NCBI GenBank assembly: GCA_019633425.1
Contig: WSUB01000023.1
Span: 291,521-355,520 of the forward strand
Length of the DNA: 64,000 nt
Source: Tulasnella sp. 424
Taxonomy: Eukaryota; Basidiomycota; Agaricomycetes; Cantharellales; Tulasnellaceae
Direction: 5' to 3'
Shown in pieces: positions 35,957 through 47,273 of the stretch (the stretch's first letter is position 1; the number at the start of each line of letters is the position of its first letter). A model generated the notes under the pieces. The model searched no databases, was not told the origin of the DNA, and was given only the letters and a program-made list of their open reading frames with translations. Both the position numbers and the translations under genes were made by a program.

Positions 35957-38487
35957 ATGGCAGACGAGACTAGTGGAGTGCAGATCAACACGACAACTAT
36001 CAGTGAAATCAAACAGGAAATGGATCCTTCGGAAACAGTAGATCGGAAGTTATCTGCTGTGAGTGATACACTTCGCCTTCTCGGACGAATTTACGCGTAC
36101 CTGAATTGTGTCTGTGTAGAAGGACATTCTTGCGAACAGATCCAGTTTAAGACTTCTCCCGGATTTAATCAAACTCAACACATCTGGAACTGTGGGGAGA
36201 GGGGGTAAGGGCGACGTTAGTCTGGCAATGCTCAAAAGAAATGCATCAGCGCAGGAAGAGATAGTGGCAGTAAAGCAGCTACGACCGGACAGTGAGCTGA
36301 ATGAGGACAAGTTCTCTAAAGTAAGCTTGCTCTCAAAATACGAGTCTCGCATGTGCTTATCGCCTGTCTAGGCCTTTGCTCACGAGGTCGACTTGCTGGC
36401 GGGATTGGCTCACCCAAACATTGTCCAGTTGATCGGCTTCGTGGAAGACCTCGAGAATGACAAAGCGTGGGTGGTGTTTCCATGGGAAGCCAACGGAAAT
36501 GTCCGAGAGTTTCTTGCCTCTGGAGAATGGGAGATTCCTGAGCGCCTGTCTCTCGTCAGTGTCGATTTTGGGCAATCCAAGACACATCAAGCTGACAGCG
36601 TCTCTCTTCCAGCTCGTGGATACTTTCTCTGGTCTTGAATACCTCCACAACCGTCAGCCTCCGATTTGCCACGGAGATCTCAAATCAGTGAGCCTTCCAG
36701 GTCTATGTCTCGTCCCATCTAGTATCTTGACAAGACGATCCGTAAGCTTAACATCCTTGTCAGCTCCACTTACCGCGCTACTATCACCGACTTTGGATCT
36801 GCCAGATTTCGGAAAAAGTCTTCCGAGGCCGCTCACCGGACCAATCAGGACGTCACCCTCGTTCCAACCGCTCAGGAATACGCGCCGTCTGCCCCTATAA
36901 ACGTTTTTGCTACTGGGAACCAGTTGACGCTAACGGGCCCTGCGTGGTCACTTCGTTGGGCAGCCCCAGAAATCCTACTTCAGGACGACGTGGATTTACC
37001 GAGTGACATCTGGGCTGCTGGATGGGTCGCTTGGGAGGCAGGTTCTTCTCTACGTTGACCGACGGTAACAAGGGCTCATTCCCTTGTCTTGATCATGCGC
37101 CAGATTATGACAAACAAACTGCCTTTCTCCGAGACGAACAACCCAGGTGCTATCACACTAAAGGTCGTTCAGGGGGAGTTCCCTTCAGTAAAGGATGATG
37201 CGGAGCTGTCGCAGGTTGTCCGGCTCGGTAGTTTGATGATGGATTGCTGGACATTCGACCCCAAGACTAGGCCTACCGCTACACAGTGCTTCAGGAGACT
37301 ATTCTTTATGGTAAGCCGATAGTCAAACATCGAGGGAATATAGTCAAGCCCATGTCTCCTCTTAGCCACACATCATTCCTTCAGGAGGGGATGCGCCAAA
37401 CTCAAAAGTACGGTCTACTGCACTTTTGCTTCGATTGGCCTCCATGCGCTCCGCCCAAGGTCGCGACGAATCTGCAACATCCTTATTCCAACAGGCTCTG
37501 GCAATCTCGAAACCTGCAGGAGACAAGCCAGCGACTGCCGAGGCTTCGCGTGGTTTCGGTAACATACACCTCGCTCATTCGCGGTACCCCGAGGCTGAGA
37601 AGTCATTCACCGAGGCTCTGGAGATCAGCACCGAGATCAGTGACGATTTAGGGATCGAAGACGCTTTGCGTGGGCTAGGAGAGATATACCGTCTCACGGA
37701 TCGGTATGCCGAAGCGGAGCGCTCTTTCCTCAAAGCGAAAGAGGTATGCGCGCGCATCCACGACCCCATCGGTGAAAGCAGTGCATTGCGAGCACTGGGC
37801 GATATTTACCGAGGTCTGGGTAAATACGGTCAGGCGGAGGAGTCATACATACAAGCAAGGGCCATTTCCACCGAAAATGTAGACGACTTGGGTCTAACCA
37901 ATGTGTTAAACGGGCTGGGCACGCTTTATCGACTTTCGGGCAGGTATGCCGAAGCAGAAAGGTCGTTGATCCAGGCGAGAGAGGTCTGCGCTCGGACGGG
38001 AGACGACCTTGCCCAAGCCACGGTGTTGCGGGGGTTGGGCAATATAAGCGACGCTCAGTCGAATCATGCCGAGGCTGTTAGGTGGTTTATCCAGGCAGAA
38101 GCTATCTCCGCCCGCATCGGGGACCACTTGGGCCGCGGACACGCCTTACGGGGTCTGGGGACAGCCTACCGTGGTCAGAGAATGTACGACGAGTCGGAGA
38201 AATCGTTTAACGAAGCCGGGGAGGTCTACTCTCGCGTCGGTAACAAGACGGGCCGGGCGAACGTACTTTTTGGCCTTGGAGAGCTGCGACGGGAGCAGGC
38301 AAAGTACTCCGAGGCATTGGTTCTCTATGCGGAAGCACGAGACCTTTATGTCCTCATCGGTGCTCTCAAGGGACAAGAGGCGGCATCAAATTCTCTAGCC
38401 GCCGTATCGAAGGAACTGGGGCAACTTTCATCACTATCCGCCCCGCTCAATCAGGCCAACCCTCCTGGTTCTTACGCAAAACCTTGA
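35957..38487 (+). CDS. protein kinase with eight-TPR array (K4, divergent)
   Basis: Exons 35957-36058, 36120-36320, 36372-36554, 36613-36687, 36747-37037, 37104-37310 and 37366-38487 join in phase 0 to 726 residues. Exons 2-6 have exactly the same lengths as in the young copies, though the protein is much diverged. The kinase has GRGGKGDV (third Gly kept), IVAVKQL, AHEVDLLAGL, CHGDLKSLNILV, ITDFGSAR, WAAPEIL and WAAGWVAWE. Intron 5 opens with GC rather than GT (GAG|GCAGGT). Eight TPRs follow (RGLGEIYRLTDRYAEAERSF type), two more than the young copies and each clearly different. The N-terminus (MADETSGVQINTTTI) lacks the basic amphipathic start of its relatives. This is an older member, intact by my reading. 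Confidence 0.87.
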
Positions 38488-39496
38488 CCCGTCCTCAAAT
38501 GCGCGATTGAAATAAGGAGAAGGGGCTTGGGGAGCGGGACGTAGTGTAATCTGTCTGTGGTCGTCACACTTGGACAATGCGTGCTTCTCCCCTGCGCGAT
38601 GGCAATTCGTTAGTTTACCTGACCACGACTCACATCGCACCTCTTCACACTAAATCATCTCGCACCGCCTGTATTTCATTCGTCACATAATCTAGCAGCT
38701 ACTTGAAAGCCCCAGAAACGATTGTGGATTTAAATGGGAAAGCGTTCGCTTGCCTTGTCGATACCGAATATTGTTGCTTTGTATCTATATCTGTGAATGA
38801 ACGCTTCACTTGCAAGAACGGCGAAGACCGGGAACTTGTCGCAGTGATATCATGTAACCGCCACCAGGCACCGAGGCGCGAAACAAAGTTCCAACCACAC
38901 CATCTTCTCTCGATGTCTATTTCAATACTGATAGATGACCCCTAGGCTTCCGATAATGGTACCGTCCTTCGCATTTGGAAGTGTGCCAATGCGGCTAGTC
39001 AATTATCTAAGCTTTTGAGGCTCGGTCCCCTGGTTTCGAGTCCCTCATGAGGCCAACATATCCGATTTTTGGTCATGTTAGGTGGCACTGTACCGTACTG
39101 CGCCTGATGAAATACCTAGACTTGGGGTAGCTGGCTGATTCCGATGGGTTTCGGGACAAGAGGAAAGAAACAAAATGAGGAAATGATGAGCTAAGGGCTC
39201 ACATCGGCATCTCTCGGCCTTGCCTTCTATTCTTTCGATGACCCCCATCACAAATCATTGCTAAGGATTGGACAAGGTCATCGCATTTTTGGAGGGAGTC
39301 CTGCCGCATTTCCTTTGTCCCCAAGCCTGGGGGACCGAAGAGATAAGTACGAGCGGATCCATTAATGTCGGGTAAGGCAATCAGGTCCTCAGACAATCCT
39401 CAGTCCTGTCGCCCCCTCTTTCGCTCCGTTCCTTGAGACACACATCTTTCCTCGACCTTACCTCTTTTTCTCGGCAAACGTAGCGGGTCTAGAAGG
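38488..39496. other. intergenic between kinase-TPR genes K4 and K5
   Basis: 1 kb between two same-strand paralogs. It holds the 3' UTR of K4 and the promoter of K5; the 100 bp before 39497 are pyrimidine-rich (CCCCCTCTTTCGCTCCGTTC and similar). No gene seen. Confidence 0.4.
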
Positions 39497-42017
39497 ATGA
39501 ATCTGATACGAAGATTTGTGTCGAGGATCCTTCAACTCTTTCACGACTTCGTTCGCCTAGTCATCAAAAGGTTGTATATCCCCGCAATCGAAGGATGTCC
39601 TAACGAAGGCATTCAGGGGGGTGGAAACCAAGACGTCGTATCGGAACCCGAGGTGGACGAAGAGACAGCGGCTCGTGAAGCAGCCCCAAAGAAGCTTTCT
39701 GTGGTTGGTGTTACTTCGTAATTGAATGTTTCTCGCAACGTTGATCTCCAGATGATTATTCAGAAAGAAAGGCTAGAGAGCTTGTCGAGCCTCCGAATGC
39801 ATCCTGACGATATTGTAATCGCGGCGAACCCCAGCGGAAGGGGTGGAAAAGCTTCCGTAATTCAGGCGACCTTCAAACGCACACAAGAGGAACAAGTAGC
39901 AATAAAGAAGTTGCTGTGCTCTCGTAGCACTAATAAGGATAAGTTCTCTAAAGTAAGTATCGCCGCCGTTCATGACCGCTCATCTGTGCTCACAAACTCG
40001 TTGTCAGGAATTCGTCCACGAGGTGGAGATCTTGGCCGGATTGACTCATGACAACATCGTTCGTCTGATTGGATTCATCGAAGAACTGGAAGAAGGAAAG
40101 GCCTGGATAGTTTTGGCATGGGAACCGAATGGGAATGTTCGTGAGTTCCTAGGGTCAGGCGAATCATGGGAGATTCCGGAGCGCATCTCCCTTGTAAGTG
40201 CCTTGTGATTTGGGGAAGTGGAATGAGAGATCAACGGCGGCTTTGATTTATTGCAGATAAAAGATACCTTCGCGGGTATTGAATATCTCCACACCCGTCA
40301 ACCCCCAGTTTGCCACGGAGACCTCAAGTCGGTGAGTAGTTCGTCGGTCTGTAGTGGAGTCTGACATCTTACGTCCATTCCACCTTAGCTAAACATTCTC
40401 GTCAGCGCGTCGTACCGTGCCATAATCACGGACTTTGGGTCCGTTCGCTCTCTCCGAAAGAAGGCGAACCGGCCGGTTGACAACGCTAGAGAGCATGCTC
40501 GAGCTCCCGGGGAAAGTCCAAGCACGGAGGACCGCGGGGTACAGCCTGAAATAGACATCTCCGCTTCTGGAGATCAATTAACCTTGACGGGTCCTGCTTG
40601 GACCTTGCGCTGGGCGGCTCCAGAAGTCGTTATGGAAGACCAACCGGACTTGCCGAGCGATATGTGGGCTGCTGGCTGGGTCTGCTGGGAGGTGCGTTCT
40701 TCGAGCACGAGCGAGCTTGTAGTCGTTGTCGTTCAATGACATAATCGTAATGCCAATAGATCATGACAGAAAAGATCCCTTTCTCCGAAGCTCGTTCAGA
40801 AGGAGCCGTCACTCTCAGAGTTGTTCAGGGGAGGGTTCCTTCGGCTCGCGAACATGCACAACTATCGCAGATCGTGAGGCTTTGTACAGTGATGAAGGGG
40901 TGTTGGGCCCTCGATCCAAGGGATAGGCCAACCGTATCTGAGTGCTTCAAGGAGGTGAAATGGATGGTAAGTCGAGAATTTGTGGTTACTGCGAAGATAC
41001 CTGACGGGAGTTATCTTCTAGCCATCCAGTGTCCCATTAGGAGTGACGCGTTCCGGCCCCAAGGCCCAATCGATTCCCCTAATGCTTGAAATGGGTCGGA
41101 TGCATTACTTGCAAGATTCCAACGAAGACGCTATCTCGGTACTCAGCCAGGCGCTCGCTGTCGCGGGGTCTTCGGAGGACCACAAAGCATGCGCCGAGGC
41201 TTTGAAGCTGCTGGGTCATGTCTATCGCGGTCAAAGCAAATACCCCGAGGCTGAAGAATACTACATACGGGCACAAACTATCAGCGCCCGTATTGCCGAT
41301 GACCTCGGTGAAGCGAACACGTTACTGGGACTGGGTAAAGTCCATCGCCTTCGTTGCAAATACACTCAAGCAGAAGAAGCATTCGCACGGGCGCAAGAAC
41401 TCTACATTCGAATCGACGATAAGCACGGTCAGGCGACCGTTTTGGAGGGGCTGGGCGACGTTTGTCTTTCCCTATCCAAGTTCACGGACGCTGAGGCACA
41501 CTACAGACGAGCGCTGGAGATCTATGCCCAAGACGGCGATAACCTCAGTATAGCAAATTCATGGAGAGGGCTCGGGCACGCGTGCGTTGGCCAGGCTCGG
41601 TACACCGAGGCCAAAGAGCACTATGGCAAATCATTCGAAGCCTATGACAGCGTTGGCGATGAGCTCGGTCGAGCGAACATGCTGCTCGGGTTGGGGAACG
41701 TCTCCCGGCTCCAGCACGAGGACTCGCAGGCCGAAGAGCATTACGTTCAAGCCCAAGACATCTACAACCGTATCAATTGCGATTTGGGTCGAGCGGATAC
41801 GCTGCGTGATCTTGGTCATCTCCGTCGCCAGCAAGGCCGCCACCGGGAGGCGGCAAAGTCCTTTGCAGAGGCACGAGATATCTTTGCTCGGATTGGTAAT
41901 CCGAAAGAAGTGAAAGCTGCGGAACAGTCGTTGCTCGCCATTTTGGAAGAAGGAGAACAGTCAGCGACCCCGCCTTTGGCATCCAACGATCCTAACCCAC
42001 CGGCAGCGAGCATTTGA
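39497..42017 (+). CDS. non-RD protein kinase with seven-TPR array (K5)
   Basis: Exons 39497-39703, 39752-39952, 40008-40193, 40257-40331, 40389-40691, 40760-40966 and 41022-42017 join in phase 0 to 724 residues. The N-terminus MNLIRRFVSRILQLFHDFVR continues into VIKRLY and forms a strongly basic, amphipathic helix that could lie on a membrane. The kinase has GRGGKASV, QVAIKKLL, HEVEILAGL, CHGDLKSLNIL, ITDFGSVRSL, WAAPEVV and a C-lobe ending VSECFKEVKWM. Exon 3 has one extra codon and exon 5 four extra codons relative to the other genes. Seven TPRs (LGHVYRGQSKYPEAEEYYI and so on) precede a short tail. It sits in tandem with K4, about 1 kb downstream, and is intermediate between K4 and the young copies. 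Confidence 0.9.
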
Positions 42018-43751
42018 CCCCTGCTCTCAAGTAACCTACACGATGCATCCTACGAATGATCGATACGAAAAGCGGGACACCGGTCCCATACGTGTCGTTG
42101 TTAACTCCGTACGGACAGCGGTCTCGGGCTCATCCCAAAGTCGACAAGCATTTCGATGTTGTAGTAACCCTAGTTTACTTCAATTCATTCTGTTTGGATT
42201 TTTTGCAAAGATTGTGTGAGCAGATTGACGATGAAGTAACGTTTACCCAGACGAAGACGAAAATTTGGGGGGAATCCAAAGCTTCCGTCCTCACCCGGTA
42301 CCGGTTTCAACATGAGAGTGGAAAATAAGGGGGGAAAAAGGAGGGTCTTGTGGGGAGAGAGTAGACATTTTGGTACAGAGAGACCTTTGCCTGTGGAGAG
42401 CGACACGTCAGGGTAAAGACGAGTGTTGGAGGCCGACCTCAAAGTATCCTTAGGTGACGGTGACGGTGACTTTGGGAGCCAGTCGACCCAACCGACTCGC
42501 TTACTGCTTCACCGACCTCGACATTCATCCCTGGGATAACTCCGCGTGCAAAAGGTGCTTTGGGCCTGTGGGTATCAACAAACAAAGGCGAGTGTTGGGG
42601 CTCTCTCGAGCTGTTGCGTGAAGAGAAGTCGCGACCGTTTCTGAGAAAAGATAGGCCAAAACTTGATTGCAGGTCTTGCTTTACGGATGAGGAGGACGGC
42701 ATATCCTTAGAGGAAAGCGGGAAGGAAAACAAGTTGGCGTTCGGGTTGGGGCGAAGGTTTGGTTTTATGTTTGCTTTCACCGTCACACGCCACCGGTCGG
42801 CAAATTATGTTGCGAGCACTATATATCCCTGCTGACCAAGCCAGGTACGATTTAAACTTCAACTCATCATCACATATGGGCCAGCCAGCGCGTGTGTGGG
42901 ATGAGTCCGTGAGCTTTGCGATGGTTTAGGTCCATGTTATCAAGCTCTTTATTTTCGTGGAAGCCCCTATATACAGTATACCAAATAACTAAAGCTAGGA
43001 ATTATCAACCTAGAGAGTCCAAAACCAATAACAATGTGGAGACGATTTTATCGGAACGAAAAAAGAGAAAGAGAAAAGGAATAAAACTTGACAACAACAA
43101 CGGCCTCTGTAATTATGTGACATGAGAAATAAAGAAAAAAAACGTGTGACCAGCAACAGATGTATATGAGTCCGTGAACAAAGGAAGCGCAAGAAAAAAA
43201 TGAAGAATAATAACGGAGTTTTGCCTTGCAGCTTAGGAAAAGCGGGACGCCGTAGTCGCAGGCGAGAATAGTTAAAAACGAAGCGGGTTCTCGTGAGTTT
43301 GACTTGACGAATTTCGGTCGAAGATGGAGGGGGGAAGGGGGAAATCCGAGATTATCCCTGTGCATGATCCTGATAAAAGACGGAAAGCGGAGCAAGACCG
43401 GGATGGAAACGAGGGCGAAATAGAAAGACTGGAAGAAGGAAGAAGAAAGAAGAGAGGGTCCGTTTGGCCGTAGTATATGCAAGGAAGAGGGAAGGCGAAA
43501 AAAACAGAGGTTAAAGACGAAGGAGAAAAATCGCAAGAGTGATGTTAATGCTTGAGAGTCCTTTTTTAAGTGTTGGAGGCTTCAAATAGACGATGCGGGA
43601 AGAAATGGGAGAGATTTCCTATGAAGGGCCCATTTCATATAAGCCATTTTACGCCTTCTCGAGAGCACGAAGCGCCTGGACGTACCTTTTGACGATCCCC
43701 CAGACCACACGTCCAATACTCTAAAGAAAAATAAAACCGAGAACAGCTTCT
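42018..43751. other. intergenic, 1.7 kb, no supported gene
   Basis: Lies between the stop codons of K5 (+) and the zinc-finger gene (-). 43020-43540 is purine-rich on the plus strand and looks like a 3' UTR of the minus-strand gene. ACTATATATCCCTGC at about 42819 is an isolated TATA-like element with no gene behind it. Confidence 0.4.
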
Positions 43752-46649
43752 TCAAAACAACGCCGACCCTCCGTTCCCAATTCCAAATGATCCTGTACCC
43801 GGTGTCGCCATACCGCTAACAGGTGTCCTGGGGCCATTCAACGAAGGCAGCGACGACGACGACGACGACGAGAAGAACGAGGCGTTGCCCAACCCGGTGG
43901 GGCTCCCGCCGCTCGAAGAGGAACCAAAGGTCGCAGCACCGCCAGCACCAATCTGCGACATCGGCAAACTAGCTTTTCGCGCAACGCCAGCACCTCCAAA
44001 CGCTCCAGGGAGGAATTGTGGAGCTTTGCCGCTCCCGATCTCTCCAAACCTGTTTCCAATAACAGCAGCACCAGCGGGATTCTGCGAAACGGCGCCGGAG
44101 CCGAACCACACCGCGCTTCCCAATTTGACGGTCGCTTCCGGATCGACGGCGTTATTAAAAGAGGTAGGCGAGGATCGAGCAGTCGAGGAAGGCGATCCTG
44201 ACGCGGACGAAACAGGGGTTGAGGAACCGCCGTCCATCGCCCAGATGCTTTTCTTCGTGCCTGACGTAGCCGAGAAGATGGAAAGAGGCGAAGGACTAGA
44301 CTGAGTCGGAGCGGCCGCCGAAGTGGACATGGGAGTGGTGGGTTTGGCCAGGAGGCCAGAGTTCATTATGGGCGCGAGGTTGGTCAAGGCTGCGCTCTTG
44401 TTACCCAAGACAAACGGAGATCCAGCGCGACTGCTCCCCATCTCGGAAGACGAGGCGGACGCGGACGAGGGTACCGAGTTGTTATTCCACCCCACCATCC
44501 CCCCGTTCCCAGCAACACCCCCGAGTCCCAAAGTTCCAACACCACCTCCAAAGCCTTGCCTCTGTTGGAGTTGCTGCTGTTGTTGTTGGGTGAACAAGGT
44601 CAACTGCGCCTGGGCTTTTTGGATCTGCAACTGCAGCTGCATCTGGAGCAGCTGATGCTGGTCTCGTTGGAGCTGTTGGAAGAGCTGGTGCTGCGCGAGG
44701 GAGGGCGGCGTGGTAGCGTTGGTGTTCATGGTTGGCGCGAAGGAATGCGGAGCGGGAGTAGGGTTGAACGCGGATGAAGTAGCCGAGTTGAACATGCCAG
44801 CGGGACCGAGAGGGAGCGAAGCAGAGGGCGCGCTTGAAGCAGAAGCGCCGGAAGAGGTGAGAAGCGCTGAGATGATCTTGAGCTTATCTTCGTGGTTCGC
44901 CGGAGGCTCGTTCCCGGGAGCGTAAGGGAAGCAGCACTGGCACACTTTGCGTCGTCGCCAATTCTACGAGAGTCCCGTTTTGTAAACGTCAGCTATCGAA
45001 GGACCAAAAAACAGGTCCCGAGAGACGAGAACGACCGTGTACTCACGATATACTTGCAAACTCCACAAGTCCAATCCAAAGGCTGCTTCTCCATCGGCCC
45101 TACATTACCCGTATTCAAAATCGGAGGCAAGCCGTTCGCTTTCCTTACTTCATTCGCATCTCCAACACCACCAACGGCCCCCGAAGCGGCTGCTCGAGCG
45201 CTTTCACCGTCCCTCGCGCCGCTTCCATTTTTGGAGAAATCCGGTGGGAGAGGCGGCCTGCACTGGCCCAAGACGGGGAGCGGCTCGTTGTCGGGCCAGA
45301 ACATCAAAATGGGGTTCGACGCGTCTGGGCAGACGTTTCGGACGCGTCCGCCTTGGGAGAGCCGCAAGCCCGAGGGAGCCAAGATGTTGGTCAAGGCTGT
45401 GAGGTTGAGGAGTGGGTTGTTCGTGAGTTGGGGCGTGGTTGTGTTTTGGAGGAGGAACTGTTGGGATTGGGATTGGGGTTGAGGTTGGGTCACGCCGTTG
45501 CCGGTGCCGCCGAGACGAGCTGGGAGAAGGTGAGGTGGGAGAGCGGGGAGAGGGAGGACTTGGGGTGTGGTAGGTCCGATCCCGCCTCCTCCAAGTTGAC
45601 CGACCATCCCGTTCGGGTTTTGAAAGGGAGGGAGGTGGAGAGATGGAGGTGGGGGCGTCGAGTACAACGTCTTTCCACCCATCATCAACCCGAGCGACGT
45701 TCCTCCACTGAGAGCTCCACTCGTTCCTTGCAACCGGAGTGGAGCACCGACGGGGCTGTTATTCTGTTGTAACTGCTGCTGCTGCTTGGGGTACATGAAC
45801 GCCCCGGGACCGCTCCCGAAGCTCGCGGTCGACGAAGGCGAAGGTGGGAAGCTGAACGTCGACGAGGATGATGAAGCCGAGCGAGGCGGTGTGGACGGGT
45901 TGGAGGACGTTGTTGTCAAAGGCATGTCGTGTGGGCGAGGAGACCGGCAGCTAGGAGGAGCAACGGGTATGTGAGACATGAAACAAAAAGGTTAAGAGAA
46001 CAGAGGGAAGTGGAAGGGAGACTTACATGTAGCAGTAGGAGTTGTTCGGGAGGTTATGAGCCAAGCAACGAGTCGAGGAACAACTGCCAAAGGGGACAAA
46101 GACGGAAAAGTCAGCCTCCTCTCTCAATCACACACACCGCATAGAGACGGGGACAAAACAAGGCACGTACATCCAACCGCCATCAGAGATACTCTTCAAG
46201 TTTGTCTCTCGGTGCGCCCGATCGACGCCCGCCAAGGACAGCTGACCTTCAAACATCTCGGACAAAGTACCAGCAGGATCCAAATCGTTCGTCGTCGATT
46301 GTAAGAGCCCCAACCCGCCGTCCATCATCATGGGGTGTCCAAATCCAAGAGCACCGAAAGCAGCCGCCGAGGGGGAGTTCAAGTGCGTCGTCGCGGTGGC
46401 GGGACCGGTGGTCATGGAGTGAGCCAGCTTGGAGGACGAGAACCTCGTGTTGTGGATGTCGAGAGGCGGGAGCAGCGCGTGGTTCGCGAGACGCTGTTGG
46501 TAGAGGAGGTGGTGGTGGTGGTGGGTGGTGTCGTTGGCGGGAGGGGAGGGCGAAGGTTGATTTTGTGGTTGAGCCATGAAGCTTAAACTCGCGGACGTGG
46601 TGGTAGAAGGTTTTGCAGGGAGAGAGTGGGACGTGGGGTTTGATGCCAT
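43752..46649 (-). CDS. protein with two RanBP2-type zinc fingers and Gln-rich regions
   Basis: Four exons. Exon 1 starts MASNPTSHSLPAKPS at 46649 and is Ser/Thr/Pro/His-rich. Across introns 1 and 2 the sequence forms zinc finger 1, WICSSTRCLAHNLPNNSYC then YIC (W-x-C-x4-C-x3-N-x6-C-x2-C). Exon 3 (to about 44993) is Pro/Gln/Ser-rich. Across intron 3, zinc finger 2 reads WTCGVCKYINWRRRKVCQCC (W-x-C-x2-C-x3-N-x6-C-x2-C). The last exon has a Gln-rich helix (LFQQLQRDQHQLLQMQLQLQ) and Ser/Gly-rich low-complexity sequence. RanBP2 fingers of this Asn-bearing type often bind single-stranded RNA. With the low-complexity body this suggests an mRNA-binding, granule-type protein, as for yeast Nrp1; that comparison is inference. 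I see no RRM. Confidence 0.8.
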
Positions 46650-47273
46650 GGAGATCAACGAGAGAGGGACTTTTGGTGCGATAATGAGCGAGTGTGGAGG
46701 AAATGGGGGATGGAGTGAAGTGGGGGTGGGGTCGATGGGAGAGAAAGGTAAGAAAGCACGATGAGCAACACAAAAAGCGAGCTCCCCCTTTTGAAAGAGC
46801 AAGCTTGATTAGTAAAAATTTTATTATGAGTGTTGTCGCGATATTTGTGACATTTCACTTGCCTTCGGTTTCGGATGTGGTGTGGGCGTCGTGTTCGTAC
46901 CCAAGAAAAGCCAAAGTAAAGCGAAGGCAAAAGAATCGAAGCCGAGCACCGGAATAGGAACCAAGCCACCGGACACAGGGTAAGCAAGGGAAGAGAAGGC
47001 TCCCCTCGGTTCTATCTGACATGCCCAGGGACCCTTCCCACAGCCAGTTAAGCCACTCCGCCTCACCCACTTTCTTCTCTTCGTCTTCTTGAAGTTCCTG
47101 ATCATGTATGTAATAACAGATCGTACCAAGAATGTACCATCCCGCTGCGTCAAGAATCGGCGTTGGGGTGAGGAGAGGGACTTGCGCTGATTTGATGATG
47201 GGTAAAGGTACCGTGACTGAGGTGCAAGACACATCAAAGCTAAAAAAAAAAATTGTTGTGTTTGAGTTTGGAG
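46650..47273. other. upstream region of zinc-finger gene; possible truncated minus-strand ORF
   Basis: Contains overlapping open minus-strand frames between 47319 and 46824. One reads WYILGTICYYIHDQELQEDE, another LVPIPVLGFDSFAFALLWLF; with an intron they could be the end of a small membrane protein. The open frames run up to the left edge of the 8.4-kb duplication (47274), so a gene may have been cut there. I do not recognise the family. Confidence 0.25.

Noticed and set aside
38985..39060. tRNA-like text (GGTTTCGAGTCCCTCATGAGG)
   Set aside because: The T-loop has an extra T, the flanking bases do not pair into a T stem, and no matching acceptor or anticodon arm was found.
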